Assembly: GCA_028285105.1 (NCBI GenBank)
Contig: JANQQE010000024.1
Coordinates: forward strand, 1-64,000
Length of the DNA stretch: 64,000 bases
From: Alphaproteobacteria bacterium
GTDB lineage: Bacteria; Planctomycetota; Phycisphaerae; UBA1845
Direction: 5' to 3'
Shown: positions 8,430-16,641 of the stretch, one piece after another
Layout of the letters: the number at the start of each line of letters is the position of its first letter
How positions within the stretch are numbered: position 1 is the first letter of the stretch
Notes under the pieces: model-generated
Told to the model about the DNA's origin: nothing
What the model saw: only the letters and a program-made list of their open reading frames with translations
Database searches by the model: none
Position numbers and translations under genes: made by a program

Positions 8430-9443
8430 CTACTCGGAGGATCGGGCACCGCTGGCGTAACTCATGCAGGCGGTTCCGTTGCGGTGGGCTTTCCAGGCTA
8501 GTCCGGCTGCTCCTATGACGCCGGCATTGCCGCCCAATTCTGACAAAACGATCCTTGGCGCGTCGTCGAAAATCTTCCATGTCTGGGCGACGAAGTGTTG
8601 GTGTACCCGACTCAGCAGGAAGTCCCCAGACTTGCTCATCCCTCCAGCAAGCACCAGAACTTCGGGATTGACGGTGTGCTGAATATTGACGCACGCGAGA
8701 GCGATGTAGCGGCAGGCTTCATCCCAAATGGTGTCGGCGAGCGAATCGCCTGCCTGTGCAGCTTCTGCGATGGCCTGCGAATCGAACGCACCGTTGGCTT
8801 TGAGTACCGGTCCCAGCGAACTCTTCGATCCCTTGCGAATTTGTTCGATCGCGTACTTGGCAATGTTTCCGGGCGATGCGTATTGCTCAAGGCAGCCGCG
8901 TTGGCCGCACGTGCAGGGCCGGCCATCCAACTCAACGATGGTGTGACCGAACTCGGCTGCGTTTTCAAAATGACCACGCAGAATCTCGCCACCAATAATG
9001 GCACCCGCACCGATGCCCGTACCAAGCGTCAGCGTTACCAAGTCGCCCGAACCCTTGCCAGCCCCGACCCAATGTTCTGCGTAGGCGGCAGCGTTGGCGT
9101 CGTTTTCGAATTGAACGGGTAACTCGGTTTTTTCTTGAAGCCACTGGCAAATCGGCACATTTTCCCAACCAGACAAATTGGCGGGACGATGAATGATGCC
9201 CTTGCTCAATTTTAGCGGGCCGGGCGTCCCGATTCCCAATCCCACGACCTCGTCCTGCGGGACGGAATGCTTCTCGAGCAATTCTTTGACCGCGTCCGCC
9301 ATCCCGTTGACGACGAGTTCGGCACCCCGCTGCGAATCGGTCCGGTGGCTGTCGATTCCGACAATGGCTCCATCGTCGGTAATCAATGCGGTTACAATGT
9401 TCGTGCCACCGAGATCAATTCCGACGGCGATTTGATTGGACAT
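8430..9443 (-). CDS. ROK-family glucokinase
   Basis: The predicted reaction is ATP-dependent phosphorylation of glucose or another hexose. The start ATG 9443 gives MSNQIAVGIDLGGTNIVTAL, where the phosphate-1 loop DLGGTN is near the N-terminus as in the family; upstream ATGs lack ribosome sites. The 337-aa protein carries GTGIGAGAIIGGE, AEFGHTIVE (sugar-binding E-x-G-H) and the zinc motif CTCGQRGCLEQYAS. Those features favour glucokinase over a ROK repressor, since there is no N-terminal helix-turn-helix. It is a single gene, convergent with the PEGA lipoprotein and divergent from uvrC. Confidence 0.88.
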   Translation of the reverse strand: MSNQIAVGIDLGGTNIVTALITDDGAIVGIDSHRTDSQRGAELVVNGMADAVKELLEKHSVPQDEVVGLGIGTPGPLKLSKGIIHRPANLSGWENVPICQWLQEKTELPVQFENDANAAAYAEHWVGAGKGSGDLVTLTLGTGIGAGAIIGGEILRGHFENAAEFGHTIVELDGRPCTCGQRGCLEQYASPGNIAKYAIEQIRKGSKSSLGPVLKANGAFDSQAIAEAAQAGDSLADTIWDEACRYIALACVNIQHTVNPEVLVLAGGMSKSGDFLLSRVHQHFVAQTWKIFDDAPRIVLSELGGNAGVIGAAGLAWKAHRNGTACMSYASGARSSE

Positions 9444-9728
9444 GGCGGACTCTGAATGCATCGAATGGCCACTTTGGCAATGCGCACGTGTTGTTGAATT
9501 CGCGAACACGCGCCAAAACGTAAATGCGCGAAGAAACGCGAACCCCAATTGTACAGTTAATTCCGACCAGTCTACAAATGTTTACCGATAGCGTCTAACG
9601 ATTGGTCCTCAAACGGATCGAATACCAAGAAACGAAATGAATCTGTTTCATTAAACGCTGCGACGGGTTTGGCGAGGCAACGCATTCTGCCTAAAAAGGT
9701 AACAATCGTCGCCCAGAATTCCCCTAAT
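9444..9728. other. Divergent intergenic region between the ROK kinase and uvrC
   Basis: No gene or repeat is visible. It must carry the kinase promoter on the minus strand, and the uvrC promoter lies at its right end (9729-9737). Confidence 0.4.
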
Positions 9729-9737
9729 TGCTACAAT
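9729..9737 (+). promoter_or_regulatory. Extended -10 promoter of uvrC (possibly leaderless)
   Basis: TG-C-TACAAT ends only 7 nt before the uvrC ATG, so transcription would begin at or next to the start codon. No good -35 is visible, which fits an extended -10 element. The same nonamer TGCTACAAT precedes the gene at 11171. Confidence 0.4.
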
Positions 9738-9744
9738 CCCACCA

Positions 9745-11127
9745 ATGAGCGACCAGGATCGGAACACAGCCCTGCGGAACATGATCGGAGAGTTCCCGAC
9801 GACGCCCGGGGTTTATCTGATGAAGGACGTGGACGGTAAGGTCCTATATATCGGAAAAGCCAAGGATTTACGGTCGCGGGTGATGAGCTATTTTCAACCC
9901 TCGGCTGACCTGCTTTCGAGTCGCGGGCCCGACATCGCAAACATGGCCACCCGCGTCGCCGACATCGACTTTCTCGACTGCGAGACCGAGGTGGATGCCA
10001 TCCTCAAAGAAGCGCGCCTCATCAAAGACATCCAACCGCCCCACAACGCCCAACTTAAAGACGACAAGACATTTCCTTATCTCGAGATCACGACGGGCGA
10101 TGACTTTCCCGGCGTGTTCGTCACGCGAACACCACGCACCAAGGGCAGCAAACTGTACGGTCCGTTCACGAATTCCAGCGCCATCCGCGATGCGGTGAAC
10201 ACGCTGCAAAAAGTTTTCAAATTCCGAACGTGCGAACTCGACATTCGCGCCGACGACGAATCGCGGCGATTCTTTCGACCGTGTCTGCTGCACGCCATCA
10301 ATCAATGCACCGCGCCCTGCGCAGACCTCATCAGCCGCGACGCATATCGCAAAGACATCGAACGGGTGAAAAACCTGCTGAAGTCCAAGCGATCGGTTCT
10401 TATTCGCGAAATGACCAGGGAGATGGAATCCGCGTCGGCAGACATGCGTTATGAAGATGCTGCGACCATTCGCGATCGCATCAAGTCGATACAAGCGCTG
10501 TCCGATTCGGGCGACACCGACCGTGACCGGCAGATCGAAGCGTTTTATGTCGATCCGGCGAAGGGTCTCGACAAACTGGCTGATTTGCTCAAACTCGAGA
10601 ACCGCCCGCGCAGCATCGAAGGCATCGACATCGCCAACCTGCAAGGCGAGCAATCCGTCGGGTCGCTGGTGTGCTTCATCGATGGCAAGCCTTTCAAATC
10701 TGGTTACAAACGTTTTCAAATCAAAACAGTCAAAGGGCAGGACGATTACGCGATGATCAAGGAAGTCATCCAGCGTCGGTATCGCTATGCTTCTGCGGGC
10801 GAAGAGTTGTATCCGGATATCATTCTGATTGATGGCGGGCTGGGGCAACTTCATGCTGCGCAAGATGCGTTTGGCGAGTTGGACCTCAAACCGGCGATGG
10901 TGCTTTCGCTCGCGAAGAAGGAAGAACTCGTGTACGTGCAGGCGCAGTCAGCCCCGATCAAGATGGCCCGCAACAACGACGCCCTGCGGCTGCTGCAAAG
11001 TGTGCGCGACGAGGCCCACCGATTCGCCCAGCATTATCACCATATTCTTCGGCGCAAGAAAACCTTTGACGAGGACATCAAGAGCGGCAGAAGGCCACCG
11101 CCCCGATCGCGGCGGACATCCGGATAG
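9745..11127 (+). CDS. uvrC: UvrC-like excinuclease subunit lacking the C-terminal HhH domain
   Basis: UvrC makes the dual incisions in nucleotide excision repair. The domains present are a GIY-YIG nuclease (about 13-95, PGVYLMKDVDGKVLYIGKAK), a UVR domain (about 205-240, MRYEDAATIRDRIKSIQAL) and the RNase H-like domain (about 285-415, IEGIDIANLQGEQSVGSLV and DIILIDGGLGQLHAA). The family motif RDEAHRFA is followed by only about 35 basic residues and a stop. The tandem helix-hairpin-helix domain of full-length UvrC (about 600 aa) is absent and I found no remnant downstream, so this is not a simple frameshift. It could still function as UvrC or as a Cho-like nuclease. Confidence 0.9.
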   Translation: MSDQDRNTALRNMIGEFPTTPGVYLMKDVDGKVLYIGKAKDLRSRVMSYFQPSADLLSSRGPDIANMATRVADIDFLDCETEVDAILKEARLIKDIQPPHNAQLKDDKTFPYLEITTGDDFPGVFVTRTPRTKGSKLYGPFTNSSAIRDAVNTLQKVFKFRTCELDIRADDESRRFFRPCLLHAINQCTAPCADLISRDAYRKDIERVKNLLKSKRSVLIREMTREMESASADMRYEDAATIRDRIKSIQALSDSGDTDRDRQIEAFYVDPAKGLDKLADLLKLENRPRSIEGIDIANLQGEQSVGSLVCFIDGKPFKSGYKRFQIKTVKGQDDYAMIKEVIQRRYRYASAGEELYPDIILIDGGLGQLHAAQDAFGELDLKPAMVLSLAKKEELVYVQAQSAPIKMARNNDALRLLQSVRDEAHRFAQHYHHILRRKKTFDEDIKSGRRPPPRSRRTSG

Positions 11128-11131
11128 TTTG

Positions 11132-11140
11132 TGCTACAAT
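11132..11140 (+). promoter_or_regulatory. Extended -10 promoter of the small membrane protein gene
   Basis: TG-C-TACAAT lies about 30 nt before the ATG at 11171 and matches the uvrC element exactly. The leader would be about 24 nt, with GGGA before the start. Confidence 0.35.
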
Positions 11141-11170
11141 TGATTACGACATTTCAATTGGGAACAGACC

Positions 11171-11437
11171 ATGAGCGACCAGGCAAAAAAACAAGTCAAG
11201 ATCGAGAAGAAAGCGGCAAAGGCTGCGGTCAAAGAAGAAAAGGCACACAGCAAATCCGCTCAAATGAATGCGGCTAACACAAGTGTGGTTACGTCAACCT
11301 CGCCAACACCGGCAGAACGTTCGGCAGCAGCAGCCGAGCGCCAGGTCAGGCTTCAATCATATCGCGTTTGGTTTGCGGCGCTGGGTGTGATCATCGCCAT
11401 TGCAATGTTGCTCGTCACGCTCAAACCTTGGCAGTAG
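11171..11437 (+). CDS. Small C-tail-anchored membrane protein
   Basis: The 88-aa product has a Lys/Ala-rich, charged N-terminal half (residues 1-40, likely helical), an Ala/Ser/Thr linker, and one transmembrane segment near the C-terminus (VWFAALGVIIAIAMLLVTL). It therefore looks tail-anchored in the inner membrane. No family is recognised. It lies 43 bp after uvrC on the same strand but appears to have its own promoter. Its first 13 coding bases are identical to those of uvrC (MSDQ...). It converges with the propeller gene at 11445. Confidence 0.6.
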   Translation: MSDQAKKQVKIEKKAAKAAVKEEKAHSKSAQMNAANTSVVTSTSPTPAERSAAAAERQVRLQSYRVWFAALGVIIAIAMLLVTLKPWQ

Positions 11438-11444
11438 CGTGATC

Positions 11445-12359
11445 TCAAGGACGCGCGAATTGCACCTGAGCCTTGAAGTCTTCCTGCGTTAGTCGATACA
11501 GTTTGCCCGATTCCGACATGGCAATGACATCTGTGCCATCGAAACAAACAGATTCGATTGCTCCTTCGCCCGTCGGAAAACGCACGGTTCGCGGATTGGA
11601 TAGCGACAGTGTACCGTCGTCGAATTTCTGGAAATCGTAAATCCTGGCCGTCGAATAATTGGCCATCACAAATTGGCTACCATCACTGGACAGGTCCGCG
11701 CACGTCGGGAATGGCAGACCGGGTTTGGCGACCACATCCAGTTGTGTTCGTCCTTTGCCCACTTCGGTCAGCTTGTAAATGACAGCCGCTGTGGGGGGCA
11801 AGTTTGCAATCACGTACAGCGACTCGCCGTCACAGAAAAGCGATTCGCTGTCGAACCGCCGATCGTCCGGGTACTTGTAGCGCCACCGTGCGGTTGACGA
11901 AACACCATCCGTGGGTGGGTTTTTCGGATCGGGCTCGGGGATGCGGTAAACGTATCTTGCCGGAAACATGGCGTGGTTGTTGCCGATGTCGCCGATGTAA
12001 AGATTGCCATCGTTATCGACGCAAATATCTTCCCAGTCGGTGTTGGGGGCACCATTCACCGTGACTTCGGAGAGTACCTTTCCATCGATGTCGATCGCGA
12101 TCAACTTCGGATCGTTACCAGAATCGCCATGCGTCCAGAACACACCCGGGTGCTTGCGGCTGGCGACGATGCCAGACGTTTCATGGAGGCGATCGGGATC
12201 GGCGGTTGCGATGGGCAACCACTTCCGCGGTCGCTTACTCTTGCCCTTTTCGCTGGACGATTGGCGCGCGAGCGATCCGTGATCCGTTTGACCAAACGCC
12301 AAGCCGCCCGCGAATGCTGCTACCACGAGGGCTGCGATTGTTGTCATGCTGCATTTCAT
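11445..12359 (-). CDS. Secreted beta-propeller protein of unknown function
   Basis: From ATG 12359 the protein starts MKCSMTTIAALVVAAFAGG, a Sec signal ending near FGQ. An upstream ATG at 12407 is also open, with GGAGA almost touching it. The mature part (about 280 aa) is built of short beta-propeller-like repeats: ETSGIVASRKHPGVFWTHGD, NTDWEDICVDNDGNLYIGD, FDSESLFCDGESLYVI, FPTCADLSSDGSQFVMANY and AIESVCFDGTDVIAMSE. These resemble proteins related to NHL/SMP-30 propellers. No catalytic residues stand out. It is probably cotranscribed with the AAA ATPase upstream. Confidence 0.65.
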   Translation of the reverse strand: MKCSMTTIAALVVAAFAGGLAFGQTDHGSLARQSSSEKGKSKRPRKWLPIATADPDRLHETSGIVASRKHPGVFWTHGDSGNDPKLIAIDIDGKVLSEVTVNGAPNTDWEDICVDNDGNLYIGDIGNNHAMFPARYVYRIPEPDPKNPPTDGVSSTARWRYKYPDDRRFDSESLFCDGESLYVIANLPPTAAVIYKLTEVGKGRTQLDVVAKPGLPFPTCADLSSDGSQFVMANYSTARIYDFQKFDDGTLSLSNPRTVRFPTGEGAIESVCFDGTDVIAMSESGKLYRLTQEDFKAQVQFARP

Positions 12360-12416
12360 GCAGCTTGATACGTTTGGACCGATACGCCGGTTCGATTCGC
12401 TTGTCATTCTCCGACG

Positions 12417-13745
12417 TTACATGACTGCGAAGTAGTTGTCGACGGCTGCGTCGAAGGCCTCGGGGGTCATTTTCACTTCGCATTCGTTGTACGCCGCGAT
12501 GTTGATGATCTGAAGCAGCAGGTCGCGCGGGTGGCAGCAACGTAGCGGCCGATTGCACTGGACGTAATGGCGCTCGATCAGGTCGTCCACAACTGCTGCA
12601 TCGTACTCGATGTTGAAAAGGTCGGCGGTGTACTTCATCAGGTCAACATACTGTTCGACGGGCGGGTCCATGACGTTGACCTTGTACGGAATACGCCGCA
12701 GGAAGGCATCGTCAACGAGTTCGCGTGGTTCGAGATTCGTCGAGAAGATGATAAGTTGATCGAATGGCACTTGAATCTTTGTACCTGTCGAAAGCGAGAG
12801 GTAATCGAACCGCTTTTCGAGAGGAACAATCCACCGGTTGAGCAGGTCCACCGGGGGCATCCGCTGCCGGCCAAAGTCGTCGATGACCAGCGTGCCGCAA
12901 TTGCTCTTCAGTTGCACCGACGGTTCGGTAATCTTCGTGAACGGGTTGAACTGAAGTTCGAGCGATTCCATCGTCAATTCGCCACCAACGATGATGGTAG
13001 GCCGCTCAATCTTGATCCAGCGCGGATCGTAAACCTCACCCTTCAGCACCGACGGGCCATTGGAGTTGACGGCATTGTGACTCTGCGGGTCGTAGAATTT
13101 GATGATTTCGCCATCCACATAAATCGCATGTGGAATCCAAATGTGCGTACCGAAGCAGCGGGTAATGCGTTCGGCCATCGTCGTCTTACCGTTACCGGGC
13201 GCACCATACAAGAACAACCCGCGACCGGAGTTGATCGCCGGACCGAGTCGCCGCTGCATGGATTCGGGAACGACCACGTCGGAGAAAGCGGCTTGCACTT
13301 CCTTGATGCCGGGCTTTTCCGAATTGATCGATTGGGCGGACACGGATTCAATGTAATACTCGAACGGCACGGGTGCCGCCCCAACATACATGCTCTCGTC
13401 AAGGAGCTTGCGCGCGCGATCGCGGCCGCTTTCCGATAAGGCATACTGAAAGTCGCCCATCGTAGCGCTGTCTTTGTAAAACGCCTGCTGACCATTTTTC
13501 AACGACTGCAAAACATCCAGCACGGGCTTGGGGGGAAGGGCGAGGGCCTTGGCCACGTTTCGTCCGGTTTGCTCGCCAGCCGTGAACAAGTACTTGACGA
13601 TAAGCCCCTCCAGCAGCGTTTGGGGCAAACCCGTTTCGCGCCACTCCTCAATCGCCGGAGGATAAAACCGCTGCGAGCTGGTCTGTTCCGGCGCAGATTC
13701 AGCCGCTGGTTGCGATGGTCTTACCGGTGGGCTTGCCACTTGCAT
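12417..13745 (-). CDS. AAA ATPase with N-terminal winged-helix domain
   Basis: The 442-aa protein has a Pro/Ser-rich head, a predicted winged helix (about 35-110, LLEGLIVKYLFTAGEQTG then VAKALALPPKPVLDVLQSL), and an AAA domain with Walker A GAPGNGKTT (about 184) and Walker B TLVIDDF (about 286). Later STNLEP and RRIPYK match sensor-1 and arginine-finger regions. The C-terminus looks like a small helical lid. It lacks RuvB and ClpX hallmarks. Similar ATPases occur near type IV/Tad pilus genes in some planctomycetes (from memory), but none are here, so its target is unknown. Confidence 0.7.
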   Translation of the reverse strand: MQVASPPVRPSQPAAESAPEQTSSQRFYPPAIEEWRETGLPQTLLEGLIVKYLFTAGEQTGRNVAKALALPPKPVLDVLQSLKNGQQAFYKDSATMGDFQYALSESGRDRARKLLDESMYVGAAPVPFEYYIESVSAQSINSEKPGIKEVQAAFSDVVVPESMQRRLGPAINSGRGLFLYGAPGNGKTTMAERITRCFGTHIWIPHAIYVDGEIIKFYDPQSHNAVNSNGPSVLKGEVYDPRWIKIERPTIIVGGELTMESLELQFNPFTKITEPSVQLKSNCGTLVIDDFGRQRMPPVDLLNRWIVPLEKRFDYLSLSTGTKIQVPFDQLIIFSTNLEPRELVDDAFLRRIPYKVNVMDPPVEQYVDLMKYTADLFNIEYDAAVVDDLIERHYVQCNRPLRCCHPRDLLLQIINIAAYNECEVKMTPEAFDAAVDNYFAVM

Positions 13746-13975
13746 TGATCGTCTCCCGTTTCAGTTCGTCGTCTGCGCGTCCTGACCAATTGGATATCGT
13801 CGCCTGATGACCGTCTCTTGCGACGATAAACCGCTCGACGATTCCGGTCGTTTGGCATCGACTACGACGCGAACGAAGTGTGCAATACGAATGAAGACAA
13901 TGCCAAGTCTTGTGGGGGTTTCGAATGGCCTGAAGAATGCATTTTTTCGGACGTGTCGATCGTCGCAACAATGCG

Positions 13976-14779
13976 CTAGAAACGCATTGCGTCCAATAAG
14001 GCTTGTTGGTCGTGTGCGATGTCGATCGCTGCGTTTGCGGTGTCGTTTCGCCGCAGAATCGGCGCCGGCAACCGCCCGTAGAGCGAAAGGCTTGCCAGAT
14101 ATGCTTGCAGGTCCAATGCGCCCTGACCCAGAGGGACTTCCGGACCAGCGTATTCTGGCGAACCCACTTGGGCATCGCGCAAGTAGGCCAGTGCCAGTTC
14201 TTCGCCCGTTGCATTCAATGCTTTCAGCGGATCGATACCGGCAGAAATCAACTCGCCTGGGTCGATTGCTATTCGCAGTCCCGGACATTCAATCGTCTTG
14301 ACCAATTGCGCCAGCGAGTCCGCACCACCGAACCGCGAACGAATCGCCAGCGTTGTTCCGAAACGTTCTGCGTATTGCGATACGTCCTGTAATGCAGCAA
14401 CGATGGACGCGCGATCGTGCTCGCTGACCGACCACATCGGTCCCAGCGATTTCGAAACTGTGGGTACGTGCATGTCGGCGGCGAGGCGGATGACTTGTTT
14501 TGTGGAATCGATGGCGCGATCGAGTTGGTTGACGTTCGTCAGGTCCGCGGATTTCGCTCTGTGTGCGAGCGCCGCGAAAGCCATGTTCCCGTTGCGCACG
14601 AGTCGGGCAAGATGACGCCTGCCCGTTTCACCCAGTTCGGCTGGGCAGATTTCCTGCGAGTCTGCTACGATCTCGGCGGCGGTGAACCCCATCTTTGCCG
14701 CATGCTGGATCCCCGACTTGATCCCTGTTTTGAAGTCGTCGATGCGGACACCGATTGCCTTGCGCGATGGTTCAGACAC
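13976..14779 (-). CDS. Xylose-isomerase-like TIM-barrel protein
   Basis: This 267-aa protein fits the sugar phosphate isomerase/epimerase (AP endonuclease 2-like) barrel. MGFTAAEIVADSQEICPAEL near the N-terminus is strand 2, ADMHVPTVSKSLGPM is mid-barrel, and LRIAIDPGELISAGIDP supplies the metal-site Asp. The terminal strands YLRDAQVG and VPLGQGALDLQAYL are typical of the fold. Several usual metal ligands (Glu/His) are hard to place, so activity is uncertain. It lies immediately beyond the terminator of the dcw cluster. Confidence 0.7.
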   Translation of the reverse strand: MSEPSRKAIGVRIDDFKTGIKSGIQHAAKMGFTAAEIVADSQEICPAELGETGRRHLARLVRNGNMAFAALAHRAKSADLTNVNQLDRAIDSTKQVIRLAADMHVPTVSKSLGPMWSVSEHDRASIVAALQDVSQYAERFGTTLAIRSRFGGADSLAQLVKTIECPGLRIAIDPGELISAGIDPLKALNATGEELALAYLRDAQVGSPEYAGPEVPLGQGALDLQAYLASLSLYGRLPAPILRRNDTANAAIDIAHDQQALLDAMRF

Positions 14780-14795
14780 GTTCGACCCTTTGGCA

Positions 14796-14831
14796 AAAGA
14801 AAAACCGGCTGCCCACTTGGACGAGCCGGTT
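14796..14831 (-). terminator. Terminator at the end of the dcw cluster
   Basis: On the minus strand AACCGGCT (14824-14831) pairs perfectly with AGCCGGTT (14803-14810), followed by TTTCTTTT. It lies about 50 bp beyond the last membrane-protein gene, so it is a natural end for the long mraZ-to-14883 transcription unit. Confidence 0.7.
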
Positions 14832-14882
14832 GGTCATCGTACTGAATCGATCGCGGATGTAAAAACCGCCTGTCAGATCTAT

Positions 14883-15500
14883 CTACTGTGCCGATTTCGC
14901 CGAACTTCGGTTTGCGTCGGCGGCTTGAATAAGAACGCCGATCGCGGTCGGAACCAGCAGGAAGAACCCGATCATGAACGGACTTTCTGCCGTCATCGAC
15001 CTGAAGAACGAGTGTAGCCATGACACTTCGCGCACCATGATCGACGCACCTGAAATGAACAACACGCCGCCTTCAAACGACGTGATGATTGCGATGACCC
15101 GGTTTCGGTTGGCAAACGCCCAGGACGCACATCCGGCAAACCCGAGAAAGATTCCCAGCCAGAGAATCGGACCGGCCATCCTAAACACACCGAGGATGAT
15201 CGCGGTCACTGCTCCACCGATGATTCCCGCCAGCGCAACCGATGCGAATTGGGATAACAAAAACCCGACGAGCGCCAACCCTACCGCACCTCCGCCGAAC
15301 CAATACAGGTCGAAACCCATCGATCCGGAAAGCGATTGGCCAATAAGCCCGCCAACCACGCCGAAACTCAGCAGCGCTACGACCTGCCACAAGCGCCATC
15401 CTGCATAGACCAGCGCCCCTCCGGCAAGACAAAGCGGAATACCCACCACCGCATCGAGGCCGCGGAGAAATGTGACCCATTCTTGTACAAGGTAGAACAC
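14883..15500 (-). CDS. Multi-pass membrane protein A at the end of the dcw cluster
   Basis: I place the start at GTG 15500, because AAAGGGGGCG lies just upstream; longer frames lack a ribosome site. The 205-aa product has about six hydrophobic helices rich in Gly (IPLCLAGGALVYAGWRLWQV, LLSFGVVGGLIG, AVGLALVGFLL, GPILWLGIFLGFAGCA and others). This recalls the DUF4203/TMEM198-type helix bundle. The C-terminus is short and polar. It follows protein B by about 220 bp. Both occupy the position where ftsA and ftsZ normally stand. Confidence 0.6.
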   Translation of the reverse strand: MFYLVQEWVTFLRGLDAVVGIPLCLAGGALVYAGWRLWQVVALLSFGVVGGLIGQSLSGSMGFDLYWFGGGAVGLALVGFLLSQFASVALAGIIGGAVTAIILGVFRMAGPILWLGIFLGFAGCASWAFANRNRVIAIITSFEGGVLFISGASIMVREVSWLHSFFRSMTAESPFMIGFFLLVPTAIGVLIQAADANRSSAKSAQ

Positions 15501-15721
15501 AGTATCGCCCCCTTTAGTTATCGATACACTTCGCGTCACCAAGCCTACGATGCGGAAATTGCAGGGGCAAAACGGATGCATGCGAACGATGAATGTTGGG
15601 TTATCGGATCGGTCTTACGCTGGTATGATGCCGGTTTGCGGTGCAGCGAAACGACGCGATCACATTTGAGATGACTTGTTCGGTTGGACAAAACCGTGCA
15701 AAGGGTGCGCTTGACGTGCAA

Positions 15722-16531
15722 CTATTCGGACGCGGGCGCTTCTTTACGCGTGAGTGCGGTTTGTAGAACAACCGACACTACGAAGAATGCAAGGATCGCC
15801 AGCCCCGACATGCCAGGACGCTCTCGGGTGGCTTGCAGCATGTCCATGCCCATTCCGTTACCCAGCACATAGATTCCACTGGAAATGAGTAGCGTTCCAA
15901 AAGCAGCGGTAAAGACAATCAAGGTGATGCGACTGAGAAGCAATCCCAACAGCAAACCAACGAGTCCTGCGCCGACACCATATCCGACGATCTTCAAGCG
16001 AAGCGATTCATCCTGTTTGTTAAGAAATGCCCAGAATCGCTCGCCATAAGCTTCGAGTTGGTCCCAGCCGGATTCGAGCGTTGCTTGCGATGATCCGACT
16101 TGAAAGTCCTGAAGTTCTACAGATGGCTCAGTGGATTGCTGAAGATTGTTGAATTCGGTCAATCGAGGGAACGCGGTTTGCGATGACACGATGCCCAGCG
16201 CAACCGACGACAGGAATAAACCTGCGAGTAATCCGACCCAGAATCGATAAAGTGAAAACCCGACACCACCCAGCGCCAATCCGCCGCCCAGCGCGGAAAT
16301 CGGCGACGAGAAACCGAGCGCCTTACCCAACCCCAGCCCGCAGATCATGCCAGCCGAAGCAAAAATGATCGTGATAAACCATCGGGCCAACTTCGCACCC
16401 AGCACGCAAACACCGACACCGATGAGAATCGCAACGATGGCAGCCGGAAACTGCGTATCGATGACCTCGCTTGGCAAGTGCTGTCTGAACACATCAAACA
16501 GCGTCGAAGCAAATTCGGTGTATTTCTGCAT
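15722..16531 (-). CDS. Multi-pass membrane protein B downstream of ftsQ
   Basis: The 269-aa protein has a short amphipathic N-terminus, then Gly-rich membrane helices (IVAILIGVGVCVLGAKLA, FITIIFASAGMICGLGLGKA, ISALGGGLALGGVGFS, FWVGLLAGLFLSSVALGI). A roughly 60-residue polar loop follows (about 128-185), and then three more helices. The architecture resembles protein A, so I infer they are distant paralogs. No catalytic motif is visible. It follows ftsQ by 110 bp on the same strand, which suggests an envelope role. Confidence 0.6.
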   Translation of the reverse strand: MQKYTEFASTLFDVFRQHLPSEVIDTQFPAAIVAILIGVGVCVLGAKLARWFITIIFASAGMICGLGLGKALGFSSPISALGGGLALGGVGFSLYRFWVGLLAGLFLSSVALGIVSSQTAFPRLTEFNNLQQSTEPSVELQDFQVGSSQATLESGWDQLEAYGERFWAFLNKQDESLRLKIVGYGVGAGLVGLLLGLLLSRITLIVFTAAFGTLLISSGIYVLGNGMGMDMLQATRERPGMSGLAILAFFVVSVVLQTALTRKEAPASE

Positions 16532-16641
16532 GGCTTTCTATTCCCGATGACCGTCTTTTCCGAGTTACCGCAACAAGCGCGCAACAGTCGGCGAGGAGCA
16601 ATCAGCCCTTATTATACAACTGGAATCGAAAACGACCGCAT

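Noticed and set aside
8619..9122. Plus-strand open frame across the ROK kinase
   Set aside because: It is antisense to the kinase, which has an intact zinc motif and phosphate loop.
12567..13439. 290-codon plus-strand open frame
   Set aside because: It is antisense to the AAA ATPase with Walker motifs, so it is a shadow frame.
14883..16531. Possible divergent ftsA or ftsZ in the last two genes of the dcw cluster
   Set aside because: Both products are multi-pass membrane proteins with no tubulin (GGGTGTG) or actin-like nucleotide motifs.
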